The notes beneath the pieces are model-generated. The model ran no database searches. It had not been told where the DNA came from and worked only from the letters and a program-made list of their open reading frames with translations. Made by a program: the position numbers and the translations under genes. Of a stretch of DNA of 35,078 bases, positions 1 through 7,190 are shown piece after piece (the stretch's first letter is position 1; each line of letters opens with the position of its first letter). Source of the stretch: an uncultured Lachnospiraceae bacterium (GTDB taxonomy: Bacteria; Bacillota; Clostridia; Lachnospirales; Lachnospiraceae); assembly GCA_910588125.1 (NCBI GenBank), contig CAJUPI010000032.1:1-35078 (forward strand), read 5' to 3'.

Positions 1-61
1 CGGCCGCTTCCCGCTCCTTTTTCCCTGGCGTACCTTCTGAGAAAATTAACTAAATAACATT
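1..61 (+). repeat. Partial copy of the ~308-bp palindromic element (right end)
   Basis: The window opens inside a repeat. These bases are nearly identical to 1096-1155, the right end of the complete copy at 848-1155. They include the outer block GCGTACCTTCTGAG and end in AATAACATT where other copies have AATGACATT. The rest of the copy lies outside the window. Confidence 0.9.
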
Positions 62-221
62 GGCCTTGGATCTAGTTACAGTTTACCACATTCCACCTCT
101 CTGTTCCATACCCATTTTTCCAAAACTACAGTCGTCACAAGCATTGATGATTGGTTACTTATAACATCCCTGTAAAGTCGAAGCATCCTAAACAAAACCG
201 CTATCTTTCCTCGTATTCTAT

Positions 222-242
222 ACAAATTCCCTTGGAATTTGT
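222..242. promoter_or_regulatory. Perfect 9-bp inverted repeat abutting the csp -35 box
   Basis: ACAAATTCC and GGAATTTGT form a perfect dyad with a 3-base spacer. It ends one base before the TTGACA box of the cold-shock gene promoter. That position suits an operator for a dimeric regulator, but the binding protein is unknown. The rest of 62-221 shows no gene that I can support. Confidence 0.45.
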
Positions 243-271
243 TTGACAACTTTCTCTTTCTATGCTATTCT
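243..271 (+). promoter_or_regulatory. Sigma-A type promoter of the cold-shock gene
   Basis: TTGACA (243-248) and TATTCT (266-271) are separated by 17 bp. Transcription would start near 278, giving a 5' leader of nearly 60 nt before the ATG at 336. This rules out the in-frame upstream start at 243, which lies inside the promoter. Confidence 0.75.
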
Positions 272-335
272 TAGTGAAGTTGCGCAAACCCGCAACCGTT
301 CGATTCTATTTTTTATTCTTTTTGGAGGTAGTAAC

Positions 336-536
336 ATGAGCAAAGGTACAGTGAAGTGGTTCAACAACCAGAAGGGCTACGGCTTTATCTGCGATGAGCA
401 GGGCAACGATGTATTCGTTCACTACTCAGGTCTGGAGATGGAAGGCTATAAGACTCTGGAAGAAGGAGCCCAGGTAGAATTTGAAGTAACAGAGGGAGCT
501 AAGGGTCCGCAGGCCATTCACGTAACCACACTGTAA
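336..536 (+). CDS. Cold-shock protein (CspA family)
   Basis: A 66-residue single cold-shock domain, the usual length for the family. It binds single-stranded RNA and DNA and acts as an RNA chaperone in the cytoplasm. The two nucleic-acid-binding motifs are visible: KGYGFI (RNP1-like, about residues 13-18) and VFVHY (RNP2-like, about residues 26-30). The start at 336 is preceded by a GGAGG ribosome site at 324-328 and lies downstream of the promoter at 243-271. The gene stands alone on the plus strand between palindromic repeats. The leader of almost 60 nt could support temperature-dependent folding, as in other csp mRNAs, but no defined thermosensor was recognised. The family assignment is firm; which paralogue it is cannot be told. 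Confidence 0.95.
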   Translation: MSKGTVKWFNNQKGYGFICDEQGNDVFVHYSGLEMEGYKTLEEGAQVEFEVTEGAKGPQAIHVTTL

Positions 537-562
537 TCCACGATATCATGTATCAGGATTTT
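535..562 (+). terminator. Weak stem-loop after the cold-shock gene
   Basis: AATCC and GATA on the left pair with TATC and GGATT on the right around a TCATG loop, followed by TTTTGC. The hairpin overlaps the stop codon. The stem is interrupted and the T-run is short, so it is a modest terminator at best. Confidence 0.45.
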
Positions 563-611
563 GCATCTTTGGTGACTCAGAATGGTAAAATGACAAAACT
601 GCAAGAAGGTA

Positions 612-767
612 TTGCAAAATAAGTCCCTCGTCATTTCTCAATCCTGTGTTCGGGACGGTTCACATACACAGTCTGGTATTAACGGATAAAGTCCGTCAAT
701 ATCAGACAGAATGTTCGTGAACAGTCGGACACAGGATAAGAGAAATGACGGGGGACTTATTTTGCAA
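612..767. repeat. 156-bp near-perfect palindrome (second repeat family)
   Basis: The left arm begins TTGCAAAATAAGTCCC and the right arm ends GGGACTTATTTTGCAA. The arms remain complementary with few mismatches down to a small loop near 687-691, next to TCCGTCAATATC. There is no convincing ORF inside. The sequence is unrelated to the ~308-bp element that follows. It looks like a MITE-like or structured-RNA repeat; no second copy was seen in this window. Confidence 0.75.
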
Positions 768-804
768 CATCCTCTGTGCGAAAACGCAAATGACATCTTT
801 TATT

Positions 805-856
805 AATGACATGATGCCAGGGCCAAAAGGTCTTTTGCCCCTGGCATCATGTCATT
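805..856. repeat. 52-bp palindrome ending in the terminal motif of the large repeat
   Basis: AATGACATGATGCCAGGG pairs with its near-exact complement CCTGGCATCATGTCATT around a CCAAAAGG/CTTTTGCC inner stem. Its right end is also the left end of the large element at 848-1155, so the two structures share ATGTCATT. It could be a bidirectional terminator or a separate mobile hairpin joined to the element. Confidence 0.7.
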
Positions 857-1155
857 AAGTTCAGCTCTGAGAATATTCAGCCAGGGAAAAAGGAGCGGGA
901 AGCGGCCGGAAATGGCCGGCTGCTTTTGACTTTGCAGGGATTTAGAAGTCCTTAAATCCCTGAGTTTTGCCTGGAAACGAAAATCCACTCTGTCTGAGCG
1001 AAGCGAGTTTGGGGATTTTCGTTTCGCTTTTCGCAAAAATCAGGGATTTTAGGAATTCTTAATCCCGAAACCGGAAAAAGCAGCCGACCATTTCCGGCCG
1101 CTTCCCGCTCCTTTTTCCCTGGCGTACCTTCTGAGAAAATTAACTAAATGACATT
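848..1155 (+). repeat. Palindromic interspersed element, complete copy
   Basis: The ends are ATGTCATT and AATGACATT. The outer arms of roughly 105 bp are inverted repeats; for example the left GGGAAAAAGGAGCGGGAAGC matches the right GCTTCCCGCTCCTTTTTCCC. The centre is a second inverted repeat, with GAAAATCC and GGATTTTC flanking CTGAGCGAAGCGAG. The whole element could fold into one long hairpin. It encodes no transposase; a 77-codon minus-strand reading frame is a by-product of the repeat. It lies just downstream of deoB and may end that transcript. Confidence 0.9.
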
Positions 1156-1201
1156 AAACCCTCTTTCATTCATGGTGGCGCCGGGAAAGCGGCATGGGGA
1201 T

Positions 1202-2398
1202 TTACTGTAACAGCGACAACAGGGAGCTTCCGATGGTTCCCTCCGGCATTTTTACTCCGAAAACCTCTGCCACAGTAGCTCCAACTACCCCGAAGGTATC
1301 GGCTTCCGGCAGCTCGCCGCTCCCTTTCAGGCTCCTGGAATATAAAAGCAGCGGCACCTGCTCTCTGGTATGATCCGTCCCCGTATAAGTCGGATCATTG
1401 CCGTGATCGGCTGTAATCATCAGCAAATCCTCCTCGCCCAGATTCTCCAAAAGCACTCCCAGCTTTTCGTCGAATCGTTCCAGCTCCGCACCATATCCTT
1501 TCGGATCCCGCCGGTGTCCCCACAAGGCGTCAAAATCTACCAGATTCACAAAACAAAGCCCGCAAAAATCTTCCTTTGCCACCTCTATCGTCTGTTCCAT
1601 ACCGTGAACCGAGCTCTTGGACTTTAATGCCCGGGTGATCCCGCAGCCGGCAAAAATATCCTGAATCTTGCCGATAGAGATCACATCCAGCCCGGCCTCT
1701 TTCATGGCATCCAATACCGTCCGGCCAAAAGGCGGAACCGCATAATCATGCCGGTTGCTAGTCCGTTTGAATTCTCCCCGCTTCTTCCCTACATAGGGAC
1801 GGGCAATCACACGTCCCACCTTCCACTCATCACGCATGGTCAGTTCCCGGGCTATCTCGCAGCAACGGTACAGCTCTTTCAGATCGAATGTCTCCTCATT
1901 CCCGCAAATCTGCAAAACCGAATCTGCCGAGGTGTAGACAATCATATGTCCTTTGGCGATCTCCTCCTCTGCCAGCTCTTCTAAAATCTCCGTGCCGCTC
2001 GCACTCTTATTGCCAATGATTTTATGCCCGGTCCGCCGCTCCAGCTCGGCGATCAGCTCCGGCGGAAAGCCGGTATCCGTGAAGGTGATGAAAGGCTTCT
2101 CGGTTTTTAATCCCATCATCTCCCAATGCCCGGTCATGGTATCCTTACCACGGCTTCGCTCATTCAGCCGGGCAAAATATCCCAATGGCTGTTGTACTGG
2201 CGCCACCTGCCTGACCGGGTGCAGATTGACAAGTCCCAGCTTTTGCAGATTCGGAATCTGGAAATGATCCACATGATCCGCTATGTGTCCCAGAGTATCT
2301 GCCCCGGCATCCCCATAATCCCCGGCATCCGCGGCGCCTCCGATTCCCAAGGAATCAATCACAATCACAAACACCCGTTTCCATGCTTTTTGCTCCAT
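1202..2398 (-). CDS. deoB: Phosphopentomutase
   Basis: DeoB interconverts ribose-1-phosphate and ribose-5-phosphate, and the deoxyribose equivalents, linking nucleoside phosphorolysis to central carbon metabolism. The 398-residue length fits the family. It belongs to the alkaline-phosphatase superfamily: the N-terminal metal site is seen in IDSLGIGGAADAGDYGDAGADTLGHI-type sequence at about residues 14-39 (the D and the phosphorylated T in ADTLGH are present), and the C-terminal metal motif is TADHGNDPTYTGTDHT. It is the last gene of a minus-strand run and starts 17 bp after cdd. Its substrates would come from Udp (ribose-1-phosphate) and other phosphorylases, and its 2-deoxyribose-5-phosphate product feeds DeoC. 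A complete palindromic repeat follows within 50 bp. Confidence 0.96.
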   Translation of the reverse strand: MEQKAWKRVFVIVIDSLGIGGAADAGDYGDAGADTLGHIADHVDHFQIPNLQKLGLVNLHPVRQVAPVQQPLGYFARLNERSRGKDTMTGHWEMMGLKTEKPFITFTDTGFPPELIAELERRTGHKIIGNKSASGTEILEELAEEEIAKGHMIVYTSADSVLQICGNEETFDLKELYRCCEIARELTMRDEWKVGRVIARPYVGKKRGEFKRTSNRHDYAVPPFGRTVLDAMKEAGLDVISIGKIQDIFAGCGITRALKSKSSVHGMEQTIEVAKEDFCGLCFVNLVDFDALWGHRRDPKGYGAELERFDEKLGVLLENLGEEDLLMITADHGNDPTYTGTDHTREQVPLLLYSRSLKGSGELPEADTFGVVGATVAEVFGVKMPEGTIGSSLLSLLQ

Positions 2399-2415
2399 TG
2401 TCTTGTTCCCCCTTT

Positions 2416-2847
2416 TTATTCAATCCGTCTGCTTTGCTTTTTCAGATTGTCCGGTCCAAAGCCCATAGGCAGCAACTCTTTTAAGCGATATTCCTGCCAG
2501 TGCTTTTCACCCTTTGCCAGAATCACCCGGAAGGTCTCTGGATCGCAGAACTCCATCATCACCTGCCGACATACCCCGCAAGGCGCCGTATATCCTTCCA
2601 GCACCCCATCCTTGCCCCCCACGATACAGATAGCAGAAAACTCCCGCTGTCCCTCACTGACGGCCTTAAAAAATGCTGTCCGCTCCGCACAGTTCGTCGG
2701 TGTGTAGGCAGCATTTTCAATATTGCAGCCCTGATAAACCTTCCCGTCCGCCGCTAACAGCGCCGCCCCTACCCGAAATCCGGAATATGGGGTGTACGCA
2801 TATTTCATCGCCTCAATAGCCATACGGACCAGCTCTTCGGTTGCCAT
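2416..2847 (-). CDS. cdd: Cytidine deaminase
   Basis: This enzyme deaminates cytidine and deoxycytidine to uridine and deoxyuridine in pyrimidine salvage. The 143-residue length matches the short homotetrameric class. Zinc ligands and the catalytic glutamate are visible: C53 and E55 in NCAERTAFF, and C90 and C93 in PCGVCRQVMMEF. Substrate residues of the form CNIENAAY (41-48) are also present. It starts 44 bp after deoC and ends 17 bp before deoB. Its uridine product is the substrate of the phosphorylase encoded two genes upstream, so the operon handles the full cytidine route. Confidence 0.96.
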   Translation of the reverse strand: MATEELVRMAIEAMKYAYTPYSGFRVGAALLAADGKVYQGCNIENAAYTPTNCAERTAFFKAVSEGQREFSAICIVGGKDGVLEGYTAPCGVCRQVMMEFCDPETFRVILAKGEKHWQEYRLKELLPMGFGPDNLKKQSRRIE

Positions 2848-2891
2848 TTGCCATCCTCCTTCTCATCTGATTTCCTGCCGGAAAAATTTCT

Positions 2892-3554
2892 TTAGTTATT
2901 CCCGTCCGCTTCCTTTACCAGCCGGATCACCCGGCTGCTGCCCAATCGCTCTGCTCCCAGCTCCAGGAAGCGCTTAGCATCTGCCAAAGATGCAATGCCG
3001 CCGGCTGCCTTTATCTTTACGCCTTCCCCTACATGCTCTGCAAACAGTTCCACATCCTCAAACGTCGCTCCGGCAGCAGAAAATCCGGTAGAAGTCTTGA
3101 TATAGTCCGCTTTGGCATCCGTCACCACCTGGCACATACGTATTTTTTCTTCCCTGGTAAGCAGGCAAGTCTCAATAATCACCTTCAAAATCTTTTCTCC
3201 ACAGGCCGCCTTTACCTCGCGGATCTCCTGCTCTACCAGATCAAAACGGCCGTCCTTCACCCAGCCGAGATTAATCACCATGTCAATCTCGTCCGCTCCA
3301 TCCCGGATCGCCTGCTCTGTCTCAAACACCTTCACCGGAGTGGCGGAATAACCGTTCGGGAAACCGATCACGGTACAGACTGCCATCCGATCCCCCACAT
3401 ACTCTTTAGCCTGTTTGACATAAGACGGCGAAATACACACAGAAGCCGTATGGCAATCCATCGCTTCTTCACACAGAATGCGAATCGACTCCCAGCCCGC
3501 CGTCTGTGCCAGCTGAGTGTGATCCACATGGCTCAATATCTCTTCTCTCTTCAT
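2892..3554 (-). CDS. deoC: Deoxyribose-phosphate aldolase
   Basis: DeoC cleaves 2-deoxyribose-5-phosphate to glyceraldehyde-3-phosphate and acetaldehyde. It is a 220-residue class I aldolase. The Schiff-base lysine is K153 in YIKTSTGFSAAGAT, the partner lysine is K182 in VKIKAAGG, and D91 in ADEIDMVINLG completes the catalytic set. The gene starts only 3 bp after the end of udp, so the two are almost certainly co-transcribed. Within the operon it is the exit step that sends deoxynucleoside carbon to glycolysis. Confidence 0.96.
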   Translation of the reverse strand: MKREEILSHVDHTQLAQTAGWESIRILCEEAMDCHTASVCISPSYVKQAKEYVGDRMAVCTVIGFPNGYSATPVKVFETEQAIRDGADEIDMVINLGWVKDGRFDLVEQEIREVKAACGEKILKVIIETCLLTREEKIRMCQVVTDAKADYIKTSTGFSAAGATFEDVELFAEHVGEGVKIKAAGGIASLADAKRFLELGAERLGSSRVIRLVKEADGNN

Positions 3555-3557
3555 CCT

Positions 3558-4331
3558 TCACCGGTCCTTTCGAATCAAAATACGAATCGCCTCGACGGCT
3601 GTCCGGATCGCCGCGTCCGTATCATGCACTACCGGATTTTCCAGTCCCGCTTTGGCCCGCTCCTGATTCGCCATCACCAGCAACACGGTTCCTGCCCGTA
3701 CATGCAGATAATTTGCCACCACAAAGACGGCCGCCGACTCCATCTCGGATGCCTTGCAGCCCAACCGTACCCAGGCTTCCCATTTTTCCATCAATTCTCG
3801 GCCCACCGGCTTGGTCTCCGGCGAATGCTGCCCATAAAAGGAATCCTTGCACTGCACCACCCCTACATGGCAGGGCAGCCCCAGCCTTTGCGCCGCCTCC
3901 GCCAATGCTGTCGTCACAGTGAAATCCGAAACTGCCGGAAATTCGATGGGGGCATATTCCCGGCTGGTTCCCTCCATGCGGACCGCCCCGCTTGCCACCA
4001 CCAAATCGCCGCTCTTTACCTGCAAATCCATGCCGCCACTGGTTCCCACCCGCAAAAACGTGTCAGCCCCGCACTGGGCCAGTTCCTCCATAGCAATCGC
4101 CGCCGAAGGCCCGCCAATCCCGGTTGATGTGACACTGACCTTTTCTCCGTCTAAGCTTCCCGTATAAGTCACATACTCCCGGTTATCTGCAATTAACCGG
4201 GGATTATCCAAATACTCGGCAATCAGACGGCACCGTTTCGGATCCCCCGGCAGGATCACATATCGCCCAACCTCCCCTTTTCCTACCTGTATATGGTACA
4301 TTTTTCCGGCCTGCTCTGAATAATCAATCAT
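3558..4331 (-). CDS. udp: Uridine phosphorylase (nucleoside phosphorylase family)
   Basis: A 257-residue member of the PNP/UDP phosphorylase family, splitting uridine with phosphate into uracil and ribose-1-phosphate. Family marks include LPGDPKR near residue 28 (phosphate and base region), RVGTSGGM near residue 93, and SEMESAAVF with the ribose-binding glutamate. The stretch KDSFYGQHSP and the company of cdd and deoB favour uridine as substrate over purines, but specificity is inferred. It starts 21 bp after hslO and is 3 bp from deoC. Confidence 0.88.
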   Translation of the reverse strand: MIDYSEQAGKMYHIQVGKGEVGRYVILPGDPKRCRLIAEYLDNPRLIADNREYVTYTGSLDGEKVSVTSTGIGGPSAAIAMEELAQCGADTFLRVGTSGGMDLQVKSGDLVVASGAVRMEGTSREYAPIEFPAVSDFTVTTALAEAAQRLGLPCHVGVVQCKDSFYGQHSPETKPVGRELMEKWEAWVRLGCKASEMESAAVFVVANYLHVRAGTVLLVMANQERAKAGLENPVVHDTDAAIRTAVEAIRILIRKDR

Positions 4332-4352
4332 CTTTTTCTCCTTTCCTGTCCT

Positions 4353-5231
4353 CTATCGCGCCTGCTCCAGCAAATGCTGCAGCTCCTCTACCGTCACCGG
4401 ATAATGCCGGTTGCAAAAATGGCAATTGACCTCAATCGTCTCTCCTTCCTCAACCATCCGTTGCAGCTCCTGCTTTCCCACACTGATCAATGCCTTATCA
4501 ATCCTTTCCCGGGAACAATTGCAATGAAATCTCACCGGCGTCCGTTCCAAAATATCCAAACCATAATCCCCTAAAATATATTCCAGGATCTCTTCCGGCG
4601 TCTTTCCCTCATCCAGCAAAGCCGTAACCGAAGTAAGCTGTGCCAGCTTCTTCTCCAACCCGGCAATCACCTCCTCTGTGGCACCCGGCATCATCTGCAG
4701 GATAAAACCTCCCGCCTGACGGACCGTATTCTCCCGGTTCATCAATACCCCCAGCGCCACACTGGACGGTGTCTGTTCCGATGTCGTAAAATAATATGTC
4801 AAATCCTCGGCAATCTCTCCGCTCACCAGAATGGTCTGCCCGACATACGGCTCTTTCATCCCGATATCCCGAATGACCGTCAACACCCCAATCCCCAAGG
4901 CACCCCCCACATCCAGCTTACCTTTATCATTTGGCGGCAGCATCACCTCCGGGTGGAACACATAGCCCTTGACATCTCCCTTAGCATCCGCCGTCACCGT
5001 TAATCCACCAATCGGGCCATCCCCTTCTATTTTAACCGTGAGGAGATCCTTTTCCCCTTTCATCATCGCCCCCATCATCGCGCTTCCTGTCAAAAGACGC
5101 CCCAGCGCCGCCGTTGCCACCGGGCTGGTATTATGGGCGCTCCTGGCAAACTCCACAGTATCCCGGGTCGTCGCCGCAAACGCCCGCACCTGGCCCTCTG
5201 CCGCCGTTGCCCGAATCATATAATCTGACAT
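4353..5231 (-). CDS. hslO: Redox-regulated chaperone Hsp33
   Basis: Hsp33 is a cytoplasmic holdase activated when its zinc cysteines are oxidised. The protein has the usual length of 292 residues. The four zinc cysteines are present as C237-x-C239 (FHCNCSRER) and C270-x-x-C273 (NCHFCNRHY). The start at 5231 has a GGAGG site 7 bp upstream and a well-placed promoter at 5269-5297. It is the first gene of the nucleoside catabolism run, with udp starting 21 bp after it. That pairing of a stress chaperone with salvage genes is probably organisational rather than functional. Confidence 0.96.
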   Translation of the reverse strand: MSDYMIRATAAEGQVRAFAATTRDTVEFARSAHNTSPVATAALGRLLTGSAMMGAMMKGEKDLLTVKIEGDGPIGGLTVTADAKGDVKGYVFHPEVMLPPNDKGKLDVGGALGIGVLTVIRDIGMKEPYVGQTILVSGEIAEDLTYYFTTSEQTPSSVALGVLMNRENTVRQAGGFILQMMPGATEEVIAGLEKKLAQLTSVTALLDEGKTPEEILEYILGDYGLDILERTPVRFHCNCSRERIDKALISVGKQELQRMVEEGETIEVNCHFCNRHYPVTVEELQHLLEQAR

Positions 5232-5268
5232 ATTTCGCCTCCGATACCTGTTTAAAATTCCTGATCCT

Positions 5269-5297
5269 ATTCTACCTTATCCCCCCTGGGATTTCAA
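5269..5297 (-). promoter_or_regulatory. Promoter of hslO and probably the nucleoside operon
   Basis: On the minus strand TTGAAA (5297-5292) and TAGAAT (5274-5269) are 17 bp apart. Transcription would begin near 5262, about 30 nt before the hslO ATG. No other comparable promoter was found between hslO and deoB, where the gaps are 3-44 bp. Confidence 0.7.
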
Positions 5298-5314
5298 CAC
5301 GCAAAATCATTTCC

Positions 5315-6094
5315 TCACGGATAAACACTACCCTTCTTTACCTCCCTCGCCACAAAATATATTCGCTCGCTGTTCTCCCCCGGCGCCTTCCTACCACATG
5401 CTTCATAGATTGCCGCCAGCTCCATCCCCGCCTCTTCAACCGCCCTTTTTACGGTCTCATTGTCATATGCCCGCTGAAAATGTGTCTCCTCATACTTTCG
5501 GTAACGTCCGTCCTCTTCCCGGATAAAAAGCGTCAGATCATACTCATTGATCTCTTGTTCTTCATCAAAATAATTTTCCCAGATAAAACTTCCTTCTTCC
5601 CGGTTCTCGGCAATCGTCTGCTCCCCCAGCACTTCCCGGTATTTATAAGGCGTATTCATATCGAAGATAAAAACACCTCCCGGATCCAGATAATTATTTG
5701 CCAGGCGCAGCACCTGCACCAGCTCTTCATATTCCGTCAGATAATTCATGGAATCACAAATGCTGACAATCGCCCGCACAGTCCCATACAGCTCAAACTC
5801 CCGCATGTCCTGTTGCAAATACAAAATCCGGCCATCCTCATTCTGTGCCATGGCCAGCTCCAGCATCTCTCCGGACAGATCCACGCCTATCATGTCATAG
5901 CCCCGTCCGGCCAGCAGCCGGGTCAGCTTCCCGGTCCCGCAGCCCAGTTCCAGCACCAGCCCGTTCTCCACCCCATACTCCTTTAAAAGCCCTGTCACAT
6001 AATCCCCCCATTCCTCATAAGGGATATTATCCATAAAAAGGTCGTAAACAGAAGCAAAAGAGCCGTAAGCTCTGGAATTATCTACATTTTTCAT
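5315..6094 (-). CDS. SAM-dependent class I methyltransferase
   Basis: A 259-residue protein with the class I Rossmann methyltransferase signature. Motif I is LELGCGTGKLTRLLA (about residues 48-62), the acidic motif II is MIGVDLSGEML, and a DSMNYL segment follows at about residue 114. The N-terminus resembles the YqeM/small-molecule methyltransferase group. The substrate cannot be told from sequence. A GAGG ribosome site precedes the ATG. It ends 83 bp before hslO, which has its own promoter, so it may be read alone or through into the nucleoside run. A copy of the palindromic element lies about 60 bp upstream. Confidence 0.88.
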   Translation of the reverse strand: MKNVDNSRAYGSFASVYDLFMDNIPYEEWGDYVTGLLKEYGVENGLVLELGCGTGKLTRLLAGRGYDMIGVDLSGEMLELAMAQNEDGRILYLQQDMREFELYGTVRAIVSICDSMNYLTEYEELVQVLRLANNYLDPGGVFIFDMNTPYKYREVLGEQTIAENREEGSFIWENYFDEEQEINEYDLTLFIREEDGRYRKYEETHFQRAYDNETVKRAVEEAGMELAAIYEACGRKAPGENSERIYFVAREVKKGSVYP

Positions 6095-6156
6095 TATACA
6101 AGCCTCGCTTTACTGCATTTCTCTAATCTTAATTAAAAAAACGTACGTTCCCCGGC

Positions 6157-6464
6157 AATGTCATTCCGTTTAGCTCTGAGAATACTCAGCCAGGGAAAAA
6201 GGAGTGGAAAGAGGCGGGAAATGATCCGCCGCTTTTGACTTTGCAGGGATTTAGAAGTCCTTAAATCCCTGAGTTTTGCCTTGAAATGAAAATCCACTCT
6301 GTCTGAGCGAAGCGAGTTTGGGGATTTTCGTTTCGCTTTTCGCAAAAATCAGAGATTTTAGGACTTCTTGATCCCGAAACCGGAAAAAGCGGCGGAGCAT
6401 TTCCCGCCCCTTTCCGTTCCTTTTTCCCTGGCGTACCTTCTGAGAAAATTAACTGAATGACATT
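6157..6464 (+). repeat. Palindromic interspersed element, complete copy
   Basis: The ends are AATGTCATT (6157-6165) and AATGACATT (6456-6464). It is collinear with the copy at 848-1155, with the central block CTGAGCGAAGCGAG unchanged. Substitutions in the arms are mostly matched on both sides: left GGCGGGAAATG with right CATTTCCCGCC, where the other copy has GGCCGGAAATGG with CCATTTCCGGCC. Base pairing is therefore retained despite sequence change. It lies between the methyltransferase and the SEC-C gene terminator. Confidence 0.9.
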
Positions 6465-6512
6465 GCGTCCTTCGGAAGGTTTTTGTTTTACAGGACGTAC
6501 CCTATAGAGCAA

Positions 6513-6557
6513 AAAAGCAGGCATGCCACACCTTCCGGCATGACGCTCCCTGCTTTT
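6513..6557 (-). terminator. Terminator of the SEC-C protein gene
   Basis: Read on the minus strand, AAAAGCAGG and CATGCC pair with GGCATG and CCTGCTTTT, followed by a T-run. It lies 65-110 bp after the stop codon. The right flank of the palindromic element begins immediately beyond it. Confidence 0.8.
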
Positions 6558-6621
6558 CGTCTCATTTCCGTAATCATTCAGAGGATCGGACACGCTCCTT
6601 CTCTATGACGGCCTGAAACAC

Positions 6622-7131
6622 TTATACATTCCTGCCACAGCATTTCTTGTACTTTTTCCCACTCCCGCACGGGCAGGGATCGTTCGGGAAAATCTTCTTC
6701 TCCTTGCGGACGGTTCCGGAAGCCTTCTGTTCTTTATAAAGCTCTTTTCTCCGCTCTTCGCTCAGAATCGCATCCCATTGCGGCAACGTATACAGCCATT
6801 CTGCCTTCGCAGCAACCATATTGTAATACAGCTTTTCCGGATCAATCTCGATCTTTACCTCGGTATCCTCCTCCATGGTATCAATCGGATTCTCATAGCC
6901 CTTTAGACTCTCATTGATGCCATCCAGAAAACCGGTCATAATCAAAAGCTCCGTCCCATACTTCTCGGCCAGTTCCTTTACTGTGCCGCTGACCACCTCT
7001 GACGGATTTGATAAAATCTTCTCATAAATGCCCTTCTCGATGGCAAAATAGCCTTCCCAGAGCTTGTCCTTCTCTTTATTGTCAGAACCGTTACCGTACG
7101 CAAGATTCCGCCATGTTTCCAATAATGCCAT
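6622..7131 (-). CDS. SEC-C zinc-motif protein
   Basis: A 169-residue cytoplasmic protein with a C-terminal SEC-C zinc motif, DPCPCGSGKKYKKCCG, as found at the end of SecA and in many small bacterial proteins. The rest is helical and charged and was not recognised. The ATG at 7131 was chosen over the GTG at 7140, because AAAGGG sits 8 bp before the ATG but touches the GTG. A promoter and a GC-rich hairpin lie upstream, and a terminator downstream, so it is probably transcribed alone. The function is unknown; the motif suggests metal binding and a protein- or nucleic-acid-binding role. Confidence 0.85.
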   Translation of the reverse strand: MALLETWRNLAYGNGSDNKEKDKLWEGYFAIEKGIYEKILSNPSEVVSGTVKELAEKYGTELLIMTGFLDGINESLKGYENPIDTMEEDTEVKIEIDPEKLYYNMVAAKAEWLYTLPQWDAILSEERRKELYKEQKASGTVRKEKKIFPNDPCPCGSGKKYKKCCGRNV

Positions 7132-7161
7132 AACTTGCACCCTTTCTCAGCTTTGTTATTC

Positions 7162-7176
7162 CGCGGCATGGCCGCG
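7162..7176 (-). promoter_or_regulatory. GC-only stem-loop in the leader of the SEC-C gene
   Basis: CGCGGC and GCCGCG pair around a 3-base loop, between the predicted transcription start near 7184 and the ribosome site near 7141. A 6-bp all-GC stem in such a short leader could affect mRNA stability or initiation. Confidence 0.45.
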
Positions 7177-7190
7177 CATATCATTTCAAT

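Noticed and set aside
243..335. Longer start for the cold-shock protein
   Set aside because: The extension overlaps the promoter and lacks similarity to the family; the ATG at 336 has GGAGG and gives the normal length.
803..1036. 77-codon minus-strand reading frame starting MRKAKRKSPNSLRSDRVDF, with a similar one at 6133-6345
   Set aside because: Both lie wholly or mainly within the palindromic element, and the similarity follows from the DNA repeat. There is no ribosome site, and the C-termini diverge with the flanks.
1..1155. CRISPR array
   Set aside because: The repeats are long palindromes in few copies with no regular short direct repeats and spacers, and no cas genes are present.
848..1155. 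Insertion sequence
   Set aside because: There are terminal inverted repeats but no transposase gene and no clear target duplication, so it is called a non-coding palindromic element.
3033..4127. 364-codon plus-strand open frame across deoC and udp
   Set aside because: It is antisense to two well-recognised enzymes, has His/Arg-rich low-quality composition and no ribosome site.
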